This document shows positions 1 through 9,537 of a DNA stretch of 64,000 nucleotides, piece after piece. Both the position numbers and the translations under genes were made by a program. This DNA is from Cyanobacteria bacterium MAG CAR3_bin_5 (GTDB lineage Bacteria > Cyanobacteriota > Cyanobacteriia > PCC-6307 > Cyanobiaceae). The stretch spans positions 1-64,000 of the forward strand of contig JAPOTR010000034.1 of NCBI GenBank assembly GCA_026709085.1, in the 5' to 3' direction. Position 1 is the first letter of the stretch. Each line of letters begins with the position of its first letter. Below the pieces are notes generated by a model. The model saw only the letters and a program-made list of their open reading frames with translations, did no database searches and was not told where the DNA came from.

Positions 1-394
1 CGCCCACCGTCACCGTCACCGTACCCGTGGGCTGGGTGGCCAGCCTCACCGTATAACTGCCGCTGCTCCCCTCTGCAACGGTGAGGGACGTGACGCTGAA
101 CACCAACCCGGCCGTGTCGTTATCCGTCACCGTGACCGCCACGTTACCCGTCACGCTGTTGTACCCGCCACCGGTGGCAGTGTGGCTCAGGGTGGCGCTG
201 TCGTTCGTGGTGTCGTCGTCCTCCCCTGCCGCCACCGTCACCGTCTGCGCAGTGTTCCAGGTGCTGATGGTGAAGCTCAGGGTGTTCTGGTTGCCCTGCG
301 TGCCGCTGTTGGTGTCCACCGTCACCTCACCGCTGGCGCCGCCCACCGTCACCGTCACCGTACCCGTGGGCTGGGTGGCCAGCCTCACCGTATA
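1..394 (-). repeat. Tandem Calx-beta domain repeat, 339-nt period
   Basis: Bases 1-55 recur, essentially identical, at 340-394, giving a period of 339 nt (113 codons). The intervening domain also resembles a more diverged copy around 1600-1870. Near-identity at the DNA level suggests recent domain duplication or homogenisation inside the coding sequence. Confidence 0.8.
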
Positions 395-2303
395 GGCGCC
401 GCTGCCCCCCTCTGCCACGGCCACCGACGCGGGGCTGAACACTAACCCGGCGCTGTCGTTATCCGTGATGGTGAGGGTATGAACATTGGTGCTGCCCACG
501 GCGTAATCGGCGCCGCTGCCCAACGTCAGAATCACCGTCTCGGCAGATTCGTCTACGTTGTCGTCCGTGATGGCCACCGGGATGTTGACACTGCCGGTAT
601 TGGCCGGCACGGTGATCGTGCCGGAACCGGTGATGGAGAAGTCACTGTTCCCCGCAGTGCCGCCCACCGCGTAATTCACCGTAATGTTGGCGGTGGGGGC
701 GGGGCTGATGTTCAGCGCCACGTTCCGGGTGCCGACACTCTCCGCCGCGCTGCCGCTGGCGGCGGCAAAGCTCACCGTGGGGGTGGTGTCACTCAGGACG
801 ATCTGCCCGTTGCCGGTGCGGCTACCCGTGGCCCCACCCCCCAGGCCCGTTGCCGTCAGGATGGACGCCGCACCTGAAGATAAGGACGGGATACTCACCG
901 TCACCGTCTCGTCCGTGGTGTCTCCGTCCTCGGAGGCACTCAGCAATATGTCGGCCGTCGTGGCGCTGCCGCTGTTGCTGCCCATGAAGGTCACCGTGCT
1001 GCCGCTCAACGCCACCCCCCTGTACGTACCCAAGAGGGCCAGGGTGAAGTCCGTGCCCACTGCGCCGCCACTGAACGCCAGCGGGATGGCCAGACTCTCC
1101 CCGTTGCGCAATGCACGGTTCAGGCTCAACCGCACCATGGCCCGATTCGTACTGCTCCCTTCGGCAGCGGTGGCGTCCGGTACGCTGAGCGTCACCTCGG
1201 TGGCGTCGTTGTCCACGATGGTGATCTCCACTTCCGTGGTGGCGCCCAGCACCGTGCCGGACGGCGGCGTGTGTAGCTCGACCACCACCTTCTCCGGCGG
1301 CTCATCGGCGCTGTCGTTGGTCACGGCGAACGTGGTGACGCCGCTGCTGGCGTTGTTCAGAATGCCGATGTTGGCGGCCAGCGCCGTGTAGTCGGCAGGC
1401 TGCGCCGTGGTGCCGGCCGCCTTCACCCGGATGGGGAAGCTCAGGGTGTCGCCGGACGTGTTGGCCTCGCTGCGCACGGCCGTCAGCGTCAGGGCGCTGC
1501 CGCCCTCCGTGATGCTGGCGGCGGAGACCGACAGGGTCACGGAGGGCGAGTCGTCGTCGGTGACGATGACCGCCACATTGCCGGTGACCGAGTTGTAACC
1601 ACCACCGTTGGCAGTGTGGGTGAGGGTAGCGCTGTCGTTGGTGGTGTCATCGTCCTCATCCGCCGCCACCGTCACCGTCTGCCCGGTGTCCCAGGTGGTG
1701 GTGGTGAAGCTCAGGGTGTTCTGGTTGCCAGGACTACCGGAGTTGGTGTCCACCGTCACGTCGGTGTTGTTGCTCGCCACCGTCACCATGACAGTGCCCG
1801 TCGGCCGGCTGGTCAGCGCCACCGTGTAGCTGCCGCTGGATCCCTCATCCACCGTCAAGGAGGCCGGGACGAAGGCCAGACCGGCGGTGTCGTCGTCCTG
1901 GACAGTGACCATGACCTCGGGCGCATTGTGGTCGGAGTTGAACCGGTCGTCGGTCGAGCTCGGCGTATGCGTGATCTTGACGCTTCTGCTGCTTGGATTG
2001 ACGATGTCGTCGGGCACGGCGGTCACCGTCACCATCTGCGCCGTGCTCCAGGTGGTGCTGGTGAAGGTCAGGCTGGTGGGAGAGACCGTGGCCACGTCGG
2101 TGTCTTCCGAAGCCACTGCCACGGTCACCTCGGCCGTGGGCGCGACGGGCAGCGCCACGGTGTAGCTTGCCGAGTTCGGGACGGATTCGTTCGATGTTTC
2201 CCTTAAAGGGGGCAGGGTTGAGAGCGAGACATCAAGATTGAGATCATCCTCCGAGATGATCACGGTGGTGGTGGGGGAGCCGCGCCCGATGACGGCGGTG
2301 CTG
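1..2303 (-). CDS. Calx-beta repeat surface protein, 3' part (shifted frame, runs off window)
   Basis: The minus strand reads open from about 2303 to the window start, one frame away from the upstream signal-peptide ORF. The translation is a series of Calx-beta-like beta-sandwich domains. Recurring blocks are 'VTVTDNDTAGLVFS', 'VAEGSSGSYTVRLATQPTG', 'NTLSFTISTWNTAQTVTV' and 'DDDTTNDSATLSHTA'. Acidic 'DND/DDD' turns are typical of calcium-binding Calx-beta domains. No start codon context fits near 2300, so this is the continuation of the gene beginning near 3497. It is separated from that part by an apparent single-base insertion near 2300-2306. The 3' end lies outside the window. A role in surface adhesion or host contact is inference from the family. 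Confidence 0.75.
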
Positions 2304-3497
2304 AACAATGTCGCTGATGGTGACCATGAAGGTCTCGTCGGCTTCGACGATAGCGTCGTCCGTGGTGGCGATGGCCAGCGTGGCTCTGATCCTGCCCGCC
2401 GGAATGGTGACCTTGTACGCGCCGATGGCGCCGTCGGGGGCGGTTGCGGCGCCCGCGGCGTAGTCGGCGCCTTTGGTGGCGGTGCCGCCGCTGGCGGTGA
2501 GATAGACCTCCACCGACCCGGACACCGCTTGGGAAAGCTCCACGTACACCTCGGCGTTGACCTCGTTCTCGAAGTATATGTCGCTGTCCAGCGAGATCGT
2601 GGCATCAACGGTGGCCTTCGGGGTGGCGGTGGCGATGTTCGACTCCGCGCTCATGGCCGTGCCGTCCACGGCGCGGATCTGGAAGCTGTGCTGGGCGCCG
2701 TTGGTCAGGCCCGTCACCGTGTGGCTGGTTGTCTCGTCGTCGCTGCCGGCGATGGCCGTCCAGCTTCCCCAGACGACGGTCGTGCCCGTCCCGGAGCGGA
2801 ACTCGTACCCGTCGATGGCGCTGTTGGAGGGGTCCGACCAGTTCAGCGTCACCTGCCCATCGCCCGCCGTGGCGGTCACGCCCGTCGGGGCGGCGGGGAT
2901 GATCTGACCTCGGACCTCGAAGAGGGGGATTTCTGAGCTTCTCTGAGACCATGGATCTGAGGAACGCCGCCGCCGCCGCACATGATTGGAGATGCTCCAG
3001 CCCGAAAGGCCTGTTTCACTAGTTCCCGTGGTTACCTCGAAGAAGGTCGCCGAACCAGTTAACCCGTCGTTCAACGAGAGGAAATAGGACGTGCTGGCCG
3101 CCAGCGTGATGCCGGCCTGGGCGGTGAAAGTCGCCAGACTTTGGTCGGGGGCGCTATCTGGATTGATGAGTGTCGTTATGATGTTGCCCGGGTCTGTGTC
3201 GTCGCCTGCCCGGATCCTGACCACCGTGGTGGAACTGAAAGTGGATACACGCACGCGCACTTCCGTCAAGATGGCGGGCAAACTTCCTGTGGTGAATTTT
3301 ATTGCGCGCTGGTCGTTTGTTATACTTGTACTACTAGAATTCTGCGTATTCCTGACAAGGGTCTCCACCGTCTGGGCCTGAGCGGCGGGGGCCAGCAGCA
3401 GCGGTAGCGCCAGGGGTGCGGCGGCAAGGAACGGATGAGGCGCAAGGCTCAGCAGCGTCGAGGCGAGGGCGGAAACCAAACCCCACCCCCCAGACAC
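2244..3497 (-). CDS. Secreted fibronectin III/Calx-beta protein, 5' part before frameshift
   Basis: This encodes the N-terminus of the large repeat protein. A hydrophobic signal peptide ends in 'APAAQA-QT'. It is followed by a beta-rich unknown domain ('TYFLSLNDG'-like jellyroll), one fibronectin type III domain ('PTGVTATAGDGQVTLNWSDP') and the first Calx-beta domain ('EADETFMVTISDI'). The frame then degenerates into basic residues and stops at 2244, while the Calx-beta sequence continues in the next frame. I place the start at GTG 3497, because the longer ORF to GTG 3557 would begin inside a -10-like element and translate the leader repeats. The last AGGAG lies about 10 nt upstream of this GTG. 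Either the gene is frameshifted (by mutation or assembly error) or it is phase-variable. Confidence 0.7.
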   Translation of the reverse strand: MSGGWGLVSALASTLLSLAPHPFLAAAPLALPLLLAPAAQAQTVETLVRNTQNSSSTSITNDQRAIKFTTGSLPAILTEVRVRVSTFSSTTVVRIRAGDDTDPGNIITTLINPDSAPDQSLATFTAQAGITLAASTSYFLSLNDGLTGSATFFEVTTGTSETGLSGWSISNHVRRRRRSSDPWSQRSSEIPLFEVRGQIIPAAPTGVTATAGDGQVTLNWSDPSNSAIDGYEFRSGTGTTVVWGSWTAIAGSDDETTSHTVTGLTNGAQHSFQIRAVDGTAMSAESNIATATPKATVDATISLDSDIYFENEVNAEVYVELSQAVSGSVEVYLTASGGTATKGADYAAGAATAPDGAIGAYKVTIPAGRIRATLAIATTDDAIVEADETFMVTISDIVQHRRHRARLPHHHRDHLGG

Positions 3498-3505
3498 AAG
3501 TCGGG

Positions 3506-3545
3506 CGCTCCTGCGCTCCTGCGCTCCTGCGCTCCTGCGCTCCTG
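3506..3545 (-). repeat. Five tandem 8-nt repeats, each carrying AGGAG
   Basis: The plus strand shows five perfect copies of CGCTCCTG. On the minus strand the unit reads CAGGAGCG, so every copy contains AGGAG, a consensus Shine-Dalgarno core. The array lies between a -10-like element (3548-3556) and the proposed GTG start (3497). An 8-nt unit is not a multiple of three and can change in number by slippage. The array would therefore alter leader length, or the frame if translation starts upstream at GTG 3557. Confidence 0.85.
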
Positions 3546-3547
3546 CG

Positions 3548-3556
3548 ATTGTAGCA
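3548..3556 (-). promoter_or_regulatory. Extended -10-like promoter of the Calx-beta gene
   Basis: The minus strand reads TGCTACAAT, an extended -10 (TG-N-TACAAT) upstream of the AGGAG repeat array. A TTGACA further upstream is 23 nt away, too far for a normal -35. Support is motif match and position only. Confidence 0.35.
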
Positions 3557-3557
3557 C

Positions 3558-4109
3558 CGGTCAACCGGTTCCCTCTTGTCAAGGCCACAGGGTCGGTTTT
3601 CTCTTTGGCACAGCCCAATGGGTCCACGCCAAGGCCACCGCAAGCGGTTCCCTTCCCGTCCCCGCCGTTGCGGGGATGCTCACTTCTCGGTCTTCCCAAC
3701 CGGGTCATTCACTCACTCCGGCAGTGTTCATACAGGGGGCCACTGCTTTCAGCAGCAGCGACCCAGCAGCCGGGCTTCCCCCTACCGGGGGGGGGGGGGA
3801 CAATAGTAACTTTGTTCCAAGAAAGGCTGCCTCGAGGAATTAGTTGCCAGATCATTGCTAAATGAGAACCGTCTCCCGTGGTGTAACTATTATTACAATT
3901 ACCCGTTTTTAAGTGTTTGTACTAATAGAAAAAATAGTTCCAACAGCCGCAACGTCAAGCAGTCGGGGTGGGGCGCCGCCACCCCGACCACGCTCCCGCC
4001 TCACCTTGTCCGGAACCGAGGTTGGGGGCCGGCCGGCCTGGTCCGCCCCGGAACTGGTGCCGGGCGGGGTCCACAGGTTAGTCTCCCCCTGATGAATGGA
4101 GATTCCCCC
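3558..4109. other. Non-coding stretch with a 13-G run between surface gene and pgk
   Basis: I see no convincing gene here. The stretch contains an uninterrupted run of 13 G at 3787-3799. It also has a GC-rich inverted repeat (CGGGGTGG...CCACCCCG) near 3965-3986 and an AT-rich patch at 3880-3945 that could hold the pgk promoter. Short ORFs on both strands are repeat-driven or lack family features. Confidence 0.5.
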
Positions 4110-5318
4110 TTGGCCAAGCGCAGCATCGCCTCCCTGTCAAGCACGGATTTGAGCGGCAAATCCGTACTGGTGCGCGTTGACTTCAACGTTCCCCTGGACA
4201 ACCACGGCGTCATCACCGACGACACCCGCATCCGCGCCGCACTACCCACCATCCGTGATCTTCTGGGCAAGGGAGCCAAGGTGATTCTGGCGGCCCACTT
4301 CGGGCGGCCCAAGGGACAGGTGGTGGATGACCTGCGCCTCACCCCCGTGGCGGACCGTCTTGGCGAACTGCTGGGGCGGCCCGTCGCCAAAACCGATAGT
4401 TGCATCGGCCCCGAGGCGGCGGCCCAGGCGGCCGCACTCCAGCCCGGTCAGGCGCTGCTGCTGGAGAACGTGCGGTTTTTCAAGGAGGAGGAGAAGAACG
4501 ATCCCGCCTTCGCCCGGCAACTGGCTTCCCTGGCCCAGGTGTACGTCAACGACGCCTTTGGGGCAGCCCACAGGGCCCATGCCTCCACCGCCGGGGTCAC
4601 GGCTCACCTCAGCCCCTGTGTGTCGGGTCTGCTGATGGAAAAGGAGCTGCAGTACCTGCAGGGGGCCGTTGAACAGCCGCAACGGCCCTTGGCGGCCATT
4701 GTGGGCGGCTCCAAGGTGTCCAGCAAAATCGGCGTGCTGGCCAGCCTGATGGAGAAATGCGACAAGGTGCTCATCGGCGGCGGCATGATCTTCACCTTCT
4801 ACAAGGCCCGGGGCCTGCCGGTGGGCAAGTCGTTGGTGGAAGACGACAAGCTGGAACTGGCCAGGGAACTGGAGGCTACCGCCAGGACCAGGGGGGTGGA
4901 GTTGCTGCTCCCCACCGACGTGGTGGCGGCGGACCGCTTTGCCGCCGATGCCAACCACCGGACGGTTCCTGTCGACGGGATCCCTGAAGGCTGGATGGGC
5001 CTGGACATTGGCCCGGACTCCGTTGCCGCTTTTCAGAAGGCCCTGGCAGAGTGCCGCTCCGTCATCTGGAACGGCCCCATGGGGGTGTTCGAGTTTGATG
5101 CCTTTGCTGCAGGCACGAACAGCATCGCCATGCTCCTGGCCGAACTCGCCAGTGCCGGGGCCACCACCATCATTGGCGGGGGCGACTCCGTTGCCGCTGT
5201 GGAAAAGGCCGGTGTGGCCGGCAGAATGTCCCACATTTCCACCGGCGGCGGCGCCAGCCTGGAGTTGCTGGAAGGCAAGGTGCTGCCCGGTGTGGCGGCA
5301 CTGGACGACCTGGCTTGA
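4110..5318 (+). CDS. pgk: Phosphoglycerate kinase
   Basis: Phosphoglycerate kinase transfers phosphate between 1,3-bisphosphoglycerate and ADP in glycolysis, and in reverse in the Calvin cycle. The N-terminus shows the family signature '[11 protein letters not shown]' with the substrate Asp/Asn pair. Further on are 'HFGRPKG' and '[13 protein letters not shown]', and near the C-terminus the nucleotide-binding '[10 protein letters not shown]' and 'GGGDSVAA'. I chose the TTG start at 4110: it gives the conserved '[10 protein letters not shown]' N-terminus and 402 aa, the usual cyanobacterial length, with GGAG about 8 nt upstream. An in-frame ATG at 4092 would add six residues and has no clear ribosome-binding site. 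The gene converges on the phycobilisome-family gene that ends at 5340. Confidence 0.95.
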   Translation: MAKRSIASLSSTDLSGKSVLVRVDFNVPLDNHGVITDDTRIRAALPTIRDLLGKGAKVILAAHFGRPKGQVVDDLRLTPVADRLGELLGRPVAKTDSCIGPEAAAQAAALQPGQALLLENVRFFKEEEKNDPAFARQLASLAQVYVNDAFGAAHRAHASTAGVTAHLSPCVSGLLMEKELQYLQGAVEQPQRPLAAIVGGSKVSSKIGVLASLMEKCDKVLIGGGMIFTFYKARGLPVGKSLVEDDKLELARELEATARTRGVELLLPTDVVAADRFAADANHRTVPVDGIPEGWMGLDIGPDSVAAFQKALAECRSVIWNGPMGVFEFDAFAAGTNSIAMLLAELASAGATTIIGGGDSVAAVEKAGVAGRMSHISTGGGASLELLEGKVLPGVAALDDLA

Positions 5319-5339
5319 GACCCCTGGCCCGGGGCCGGC

Positions 5340-5966
5340 TCAGGTGAGGTGTTCCTGCTCCTGGGTGGCCCGGAAGCCCCGCAAACTGCCGATGAGGTGA
5401 TCGAAGCAGGCCACCACCGTTTCACCGGTTGGCTGGTGAATCGGGCCAGTGGTGATGGTGTGCTGCTTGAGTAACTCCAGGCCCCGCGCCATGGCCCCCA
5501 GAGGCACGTGCAACTCCTGATAGAGCAGTTCCAGGGCTTGCACACCCCTTGGGGACGTGAAGTCAACGATGCCCGCGGCGGCGCCGTAGAGCACGCAGCG
5601 GAGAAACTGCCAGAGGTCGCGCCAGCAGGCCGCCGCCCGGAAAGGGGGATACAGACCCCCGCCGGCCTGGATCAGTTGGGGTTGTTCCTCCAGAAGCTGG
5701 CTGCGGGCCCGGGCCACCAGCACTTCCGCTTCGGGTTGCAGGATGCCCACCAGCCTTGCGGCGCTGTGGGGATTACCACTGAGATGGTCCAGTTCATGGG
5801 GGAGGAGGTGGCGGCGGCGCTCATCGGCTTCGGCAAAGATGTTGCGCTGGGCCGCACTCAAGCGCGGATCTCCAGGAAGACCGAGGATTCTTGCTTTGGG
5901 AATGAGGGCCAGAGCACGGATGGACAGCGAAGCCGGAGGTCCGGATCCGGGTTTGGAGTCATTCAT
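5340..5966 (-). CDS. Atypical phycobiliprotein-family protein
   Basis: A 208-aa protein of the phycobilisome globin-like family. The central block '[16 protein letters not shown]' aligns with '[16 protein letters not shown]' of CpeA and '[16 protein letters not shown]' of CpeB nearby. It therefore keeps the Cys-x-Arg-Asp used for bilin attachment. The following '[19 protein letters not shown]' matches the phycobiliprotein helix 'G..ELYR.LG.P...'. Similar proteins sit beside phycoerythrin genes in marine Synechococcus, but I cannot name it. It is transcribed divergently from cpeB, after the small gene at 6015-6245. It may be a minor bilin-carrying or assembly protein; whether it is actually chromophorylated is unknown. 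Confidence 0.75.
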   Translation of the reverse strand: MNDSKPGSGPPASLSIRALALIPKARILGLPGDPRLSAAQRNIFAEADERRRHLLPHELDHLSGNPHSAARLVGILQPEAEVLVARARSQLLEEQPQLIQAGGGLYPPFRAAACWRDLWQFLRCVLYGAAAGIVDFTSPRGVQALELLYQELHVPLGAMARGLELLKQHTITTGPIHQPTGETVVACFDHLIGSLRGFRATQEQEHLT

Positions 5967-6014
5967 GGCAAAACGTCATGGCAGCGAGCAAACGCAGGGC
6001 GGAGAGAACAGGCC

Positions 6015-7583
<1,569 letters not shown>

Positions 7584-7599
7584 AGGCAGGGGTTTCGTG

Positions 7600-7877
7600 A
7601 CCAAGGCTGTCCAGGGACACAAGCCCCGCCCTTCAGGGTAATTGTCCATCCCCTGAATGTGCCAGGTTCCGAGTGCCGGTACAAAAATCAAGTGCCGGCG
7701 CCAACCGATGCGGCGGCGGGGCTCGCCGAGTCGTTAAACGCCTGTGGAGCCGGAGGTAAGGCGGGTTTGCCCGCACCTGGCAATGAAGCAGGAACCCATC
7801 TGAAGGAGGCGGCATCTGCCAAATCCGAGAAGGAATCCCCGCCCTCTCAGGGCGAGGAAAATGTCAACAACGCTTGA
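7600..7877 (+). mobile_element. IS200/IS605 remnant (tnpB 3' end and right-end hairpin)
   Basis: The short plus-strand ORF (7659-7877) ends in sequence resembling TnpB C-termini of cyanobacterial IS605/IS1341 elements ('AESLNACGAGG', 'GNEAGTHLKEAA'). It is followed by 'TCCCCGCCCTCTCAGGGCGA', which folds as CGCCCT/AGGGCG, the typical right-end hairpin of this family. A similar 'AAGCCCCGCCCTTCAGGG' occurs at about 7621-7638. The catalytic part of tnpB is gone, so this is a scar or a MITE-like derivative. Recognition is by pattern only. Confidence 0.45.
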
Positions 7878-7887
7878 TCAAATGATT

Positions 7888-7916
7888 AAAAGGCGCCCTG
7901 GAAAGCGCCTTTTTTG
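7888..7916 (+). terminator. Rho-independent terminator between cpeBA and cpeZ
   Basis: The inverted repeat AAAGGCGC (7889-7896) and GCGCCTTT (7905-7912) has an 8-nt loop and runs directly into T residues. The position, after cpeBA and the IS scar and before cpeZ, suits termination of the antenna transcript. Confidence 0.8.
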
Positions 7917-7959
7917 TTGCCTTGCCGGCCCCTATTCCGCCCTTGCTGCCCCCTGGCCC

Positions 7960-8559
7960 ATGGCTCTGGACGACTTCTTCCATCAACTCCGCCACCCCAA
8001 TCCCAACATGCGCTCACGGGCCATGGTGGCCCTGGCCCAAAGTGACGATCCAACCGTTGTGCCCCGGTTGATGGCCATGCTCAGTGAGCCGGACGTTCCT
8101 CTACGCCGGTCTGCCGTGAAAGCCCTTGGTACGGTGGGGGAGCGTGCTGTGCAACCACTGACGGACCGCCTGGCCAGGACCGACGACCTCACCATCGGCT
8201 CAAGCTGTTGCAAAGCCCTGGCCCAGGTTGCAGACCAGTGGACGGAGATGCAGTTCCCCGATGCCACCCTGGATCTGCTGTGCCACAAAGCCCTTGAACC
8301 CAATCCCGTGGTGCAGATCACTGCTGTGATGGCTCTGGGGGAGATGGGTGAGCCTGCGCTGCCACGGCTGCAACGGATCTTGCGGGAAGGGGACGTGGCG
8401 GTTCAAGTGGCCTGCATCAACGCCTTGGCGGGATTGGGTCTGGAAGCCGCCCAGGCGGATCTGCAGGCCCAGGCGGCCAATGAGACGGCGGATGCCTATG
8501 TGCGGGAATCTGCCACTGCCGCCCTGGACCGCTGCTCCATGGCTAGGACCCGGACCTGA
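7960..8559 (+). CDS. cpeZ: HEAT-repeat phycoerythrobilin lyase subunit CpeZ
   Basis: A 199-aa all-helical protein with HEAT/PBS-lyase repeats ('NPNMRSRAMVALAQ', 'LRRSAVKALGTVG', 'VQITAVMALGEMG', 'VQVACINALAGLG'). Size and location match CpeZ, which acts with CpeY or CpeF when phycoerythrobilin is attached to phycoerythrin. I start at ATG 7960 ('MALDDFFHQLRHPNPN'), because the longer frame would run through the terminator hairpin. Its 3' end overlaps by 17 bp the convergent HEAT-repeat lyase gene. Confidence 0.8.
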   Translation: MALDDFFHQLRHPNPNMRSRAMVALAQSDDPTVVPRLMAMLSEPDVPLRRSAVKALGTVGERAVQPLTDRLARTDDLTIGSSCCKALAQVADQWTEMQFPDATLDLLCHKALEPNPVVQITAVMALGEMGEPALPRLQRILREGDVAVQVACINALAGLGLEAAQADLQAQAANETADAYVRESATAALDRCSMARTRT

Positions 8560-9460
8560 TTTCGTCTTCGGCGCCCGTCCCCAGGCTGCGTCGAAGCAGG
8601 GTGACGGCCAGCGCCAGCACGGCAGCCAGGGGACCGTCCCCTTCCCGCCGTTGGGCCATTTCCAACGGAGGCAAGCCAGCCCCGTTGCGGCACTTCATGA
8701 GCGCCAGGGCGCCATTTTTGCGTACCTCCGGATGGGGGCTCTCCAGGCTGGCTGCCAACACGGGAATGAAGCGGGGATGTTGCAGTTTGCCAAAGGCGGT
8801 GACAGCCTCCGCCTGCACCTCTTCCGAGGGATCCTCAAGGGCTTGGTGAAGCAGGGTGAGGGCCTCCTGATCCCCGCTGTTTTGAATCTGATCCCCCAAC
8901 GCGCCCACAACAGCAGCCCGCACGTCCGCCAGGGGTGACTCCATAGCGGGCCGCAACTTCTCGGCCCCCCTCGCCCCGATGCTGGCCATGGCCCAGGCTG
9001 CCAGGCCTTTACAGAACGCGCTATGGCGAGGGTTCTCCAAGACGGCCAGCAGCAGGGGCACGGCCCCACCTCCCAGCTCCGCCAAGGCGCCCGCTGCTGA
9101 TCCCTGCACCACCGGATCCGGATCTTCTGTCAAGGCCGCCCCCAAGGTGACCATGGACTGTGGATCCTGCATCAAGGTGAAGGTTTTGGCGGCGGCCCGT
9201 CGCACAGCCACGTTCCCGTGTTCCCGCAGGGCACGGCGCAAGAAGGGCGCTGCCGGCAGGCCAATGGCGGCAAGTCGCTCGGCAAAGCCAAAACGCACCA
9301 GTCCCCGCTGATCCCCCAAACCCTCCACCAGCCGGGCCAGGACGGCCCCGTCCTGGTCGGGGAAGACCCCTGCCGCCAGTTGATCACTCACCGCAGCCAG
9401 CAGCATGTCGTTGTCTTCGGCGGAGAACGCCGTGCCAACTGTCTGGTCTGTCCCTGCCAT
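8543..9460 (-). CDS. HEAT-repeat bilin lyase, probably CpeF/MpeV-like
   Basis: A 305-aa protein with PBS-lyase HEAT repeats ('VAVRRAAAKTF', 'VVQGSAAGALAELG', 'EEVQAEAVTAFGKL', 'PEVRKNGALALMK'). It sits between cpeZ and cpeY on the opposite strand. Length and context resemble CpeF/MpeV/MpeU-type lyases. CpeF attaches the doubly linked phycoerythrobilin on the CpeB cysteine pair, and CpeB here carries that pair. The exact subfamily cannot be decided by eye, so I give no symbol. The gene is divergent from cpeY (77-bp gap) and convergent with cpeZ. Confidence 0.7.
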   Translation of the reverse strand: MAGTDQTVGTAFSAEDNDMLLAAVSDQLAAGVFPDQDGAVLARLVEGLGDQRGLVRFGFAERLAAIGLPAAPFLRRALREHGNVAVRRAAAKTFTLMQDPQSMVTLGAALTEDPDPVVQGSAAGALAELGGGAVPLLLAVLENPRHSAFCKGLAAWAMASIGARGAEKLRPAMESPLADVRAAVVGALGDQIQNSGDQEALTLLHQALEDPSEEVQAEAVTAFGKLQHPRFIPVLAASLESPHPEVRKNGALALMKCRNGAGLPPLEMAQRREGDGPLAAVLALAVTLLRRSLGTGAEDEIRSGS

Positions 9461-9537
9461 TGCTCATCCATGCCTCCACCCGCTATTGTGGCGCGCCTCC
9501 GGATAGGGATGGGTGGAAAGGGGCCGGGCAGGGGAGA

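Noticed and set aside
81-2165. Plus-strand frames rich in Thr/Val/Ser (for example 684-1391) as secreted repeat proteins
   Set aside because: They are exact antisense of the Calx-beta repeats; the minus strand gives recognisable domains.
1-2303. CRISPR-like array from repeated units near the window start
   Set aside because: Repeat period is 339 nt, in frame with protein domains, with no short spacers.
5319-5345. GC-rich inverted repeat between pgk and the phycobiliprotein-family gene as bidirectional terminator
   Set aside because: The palindrome is imperfect with almost no loop and no U tract on either side.
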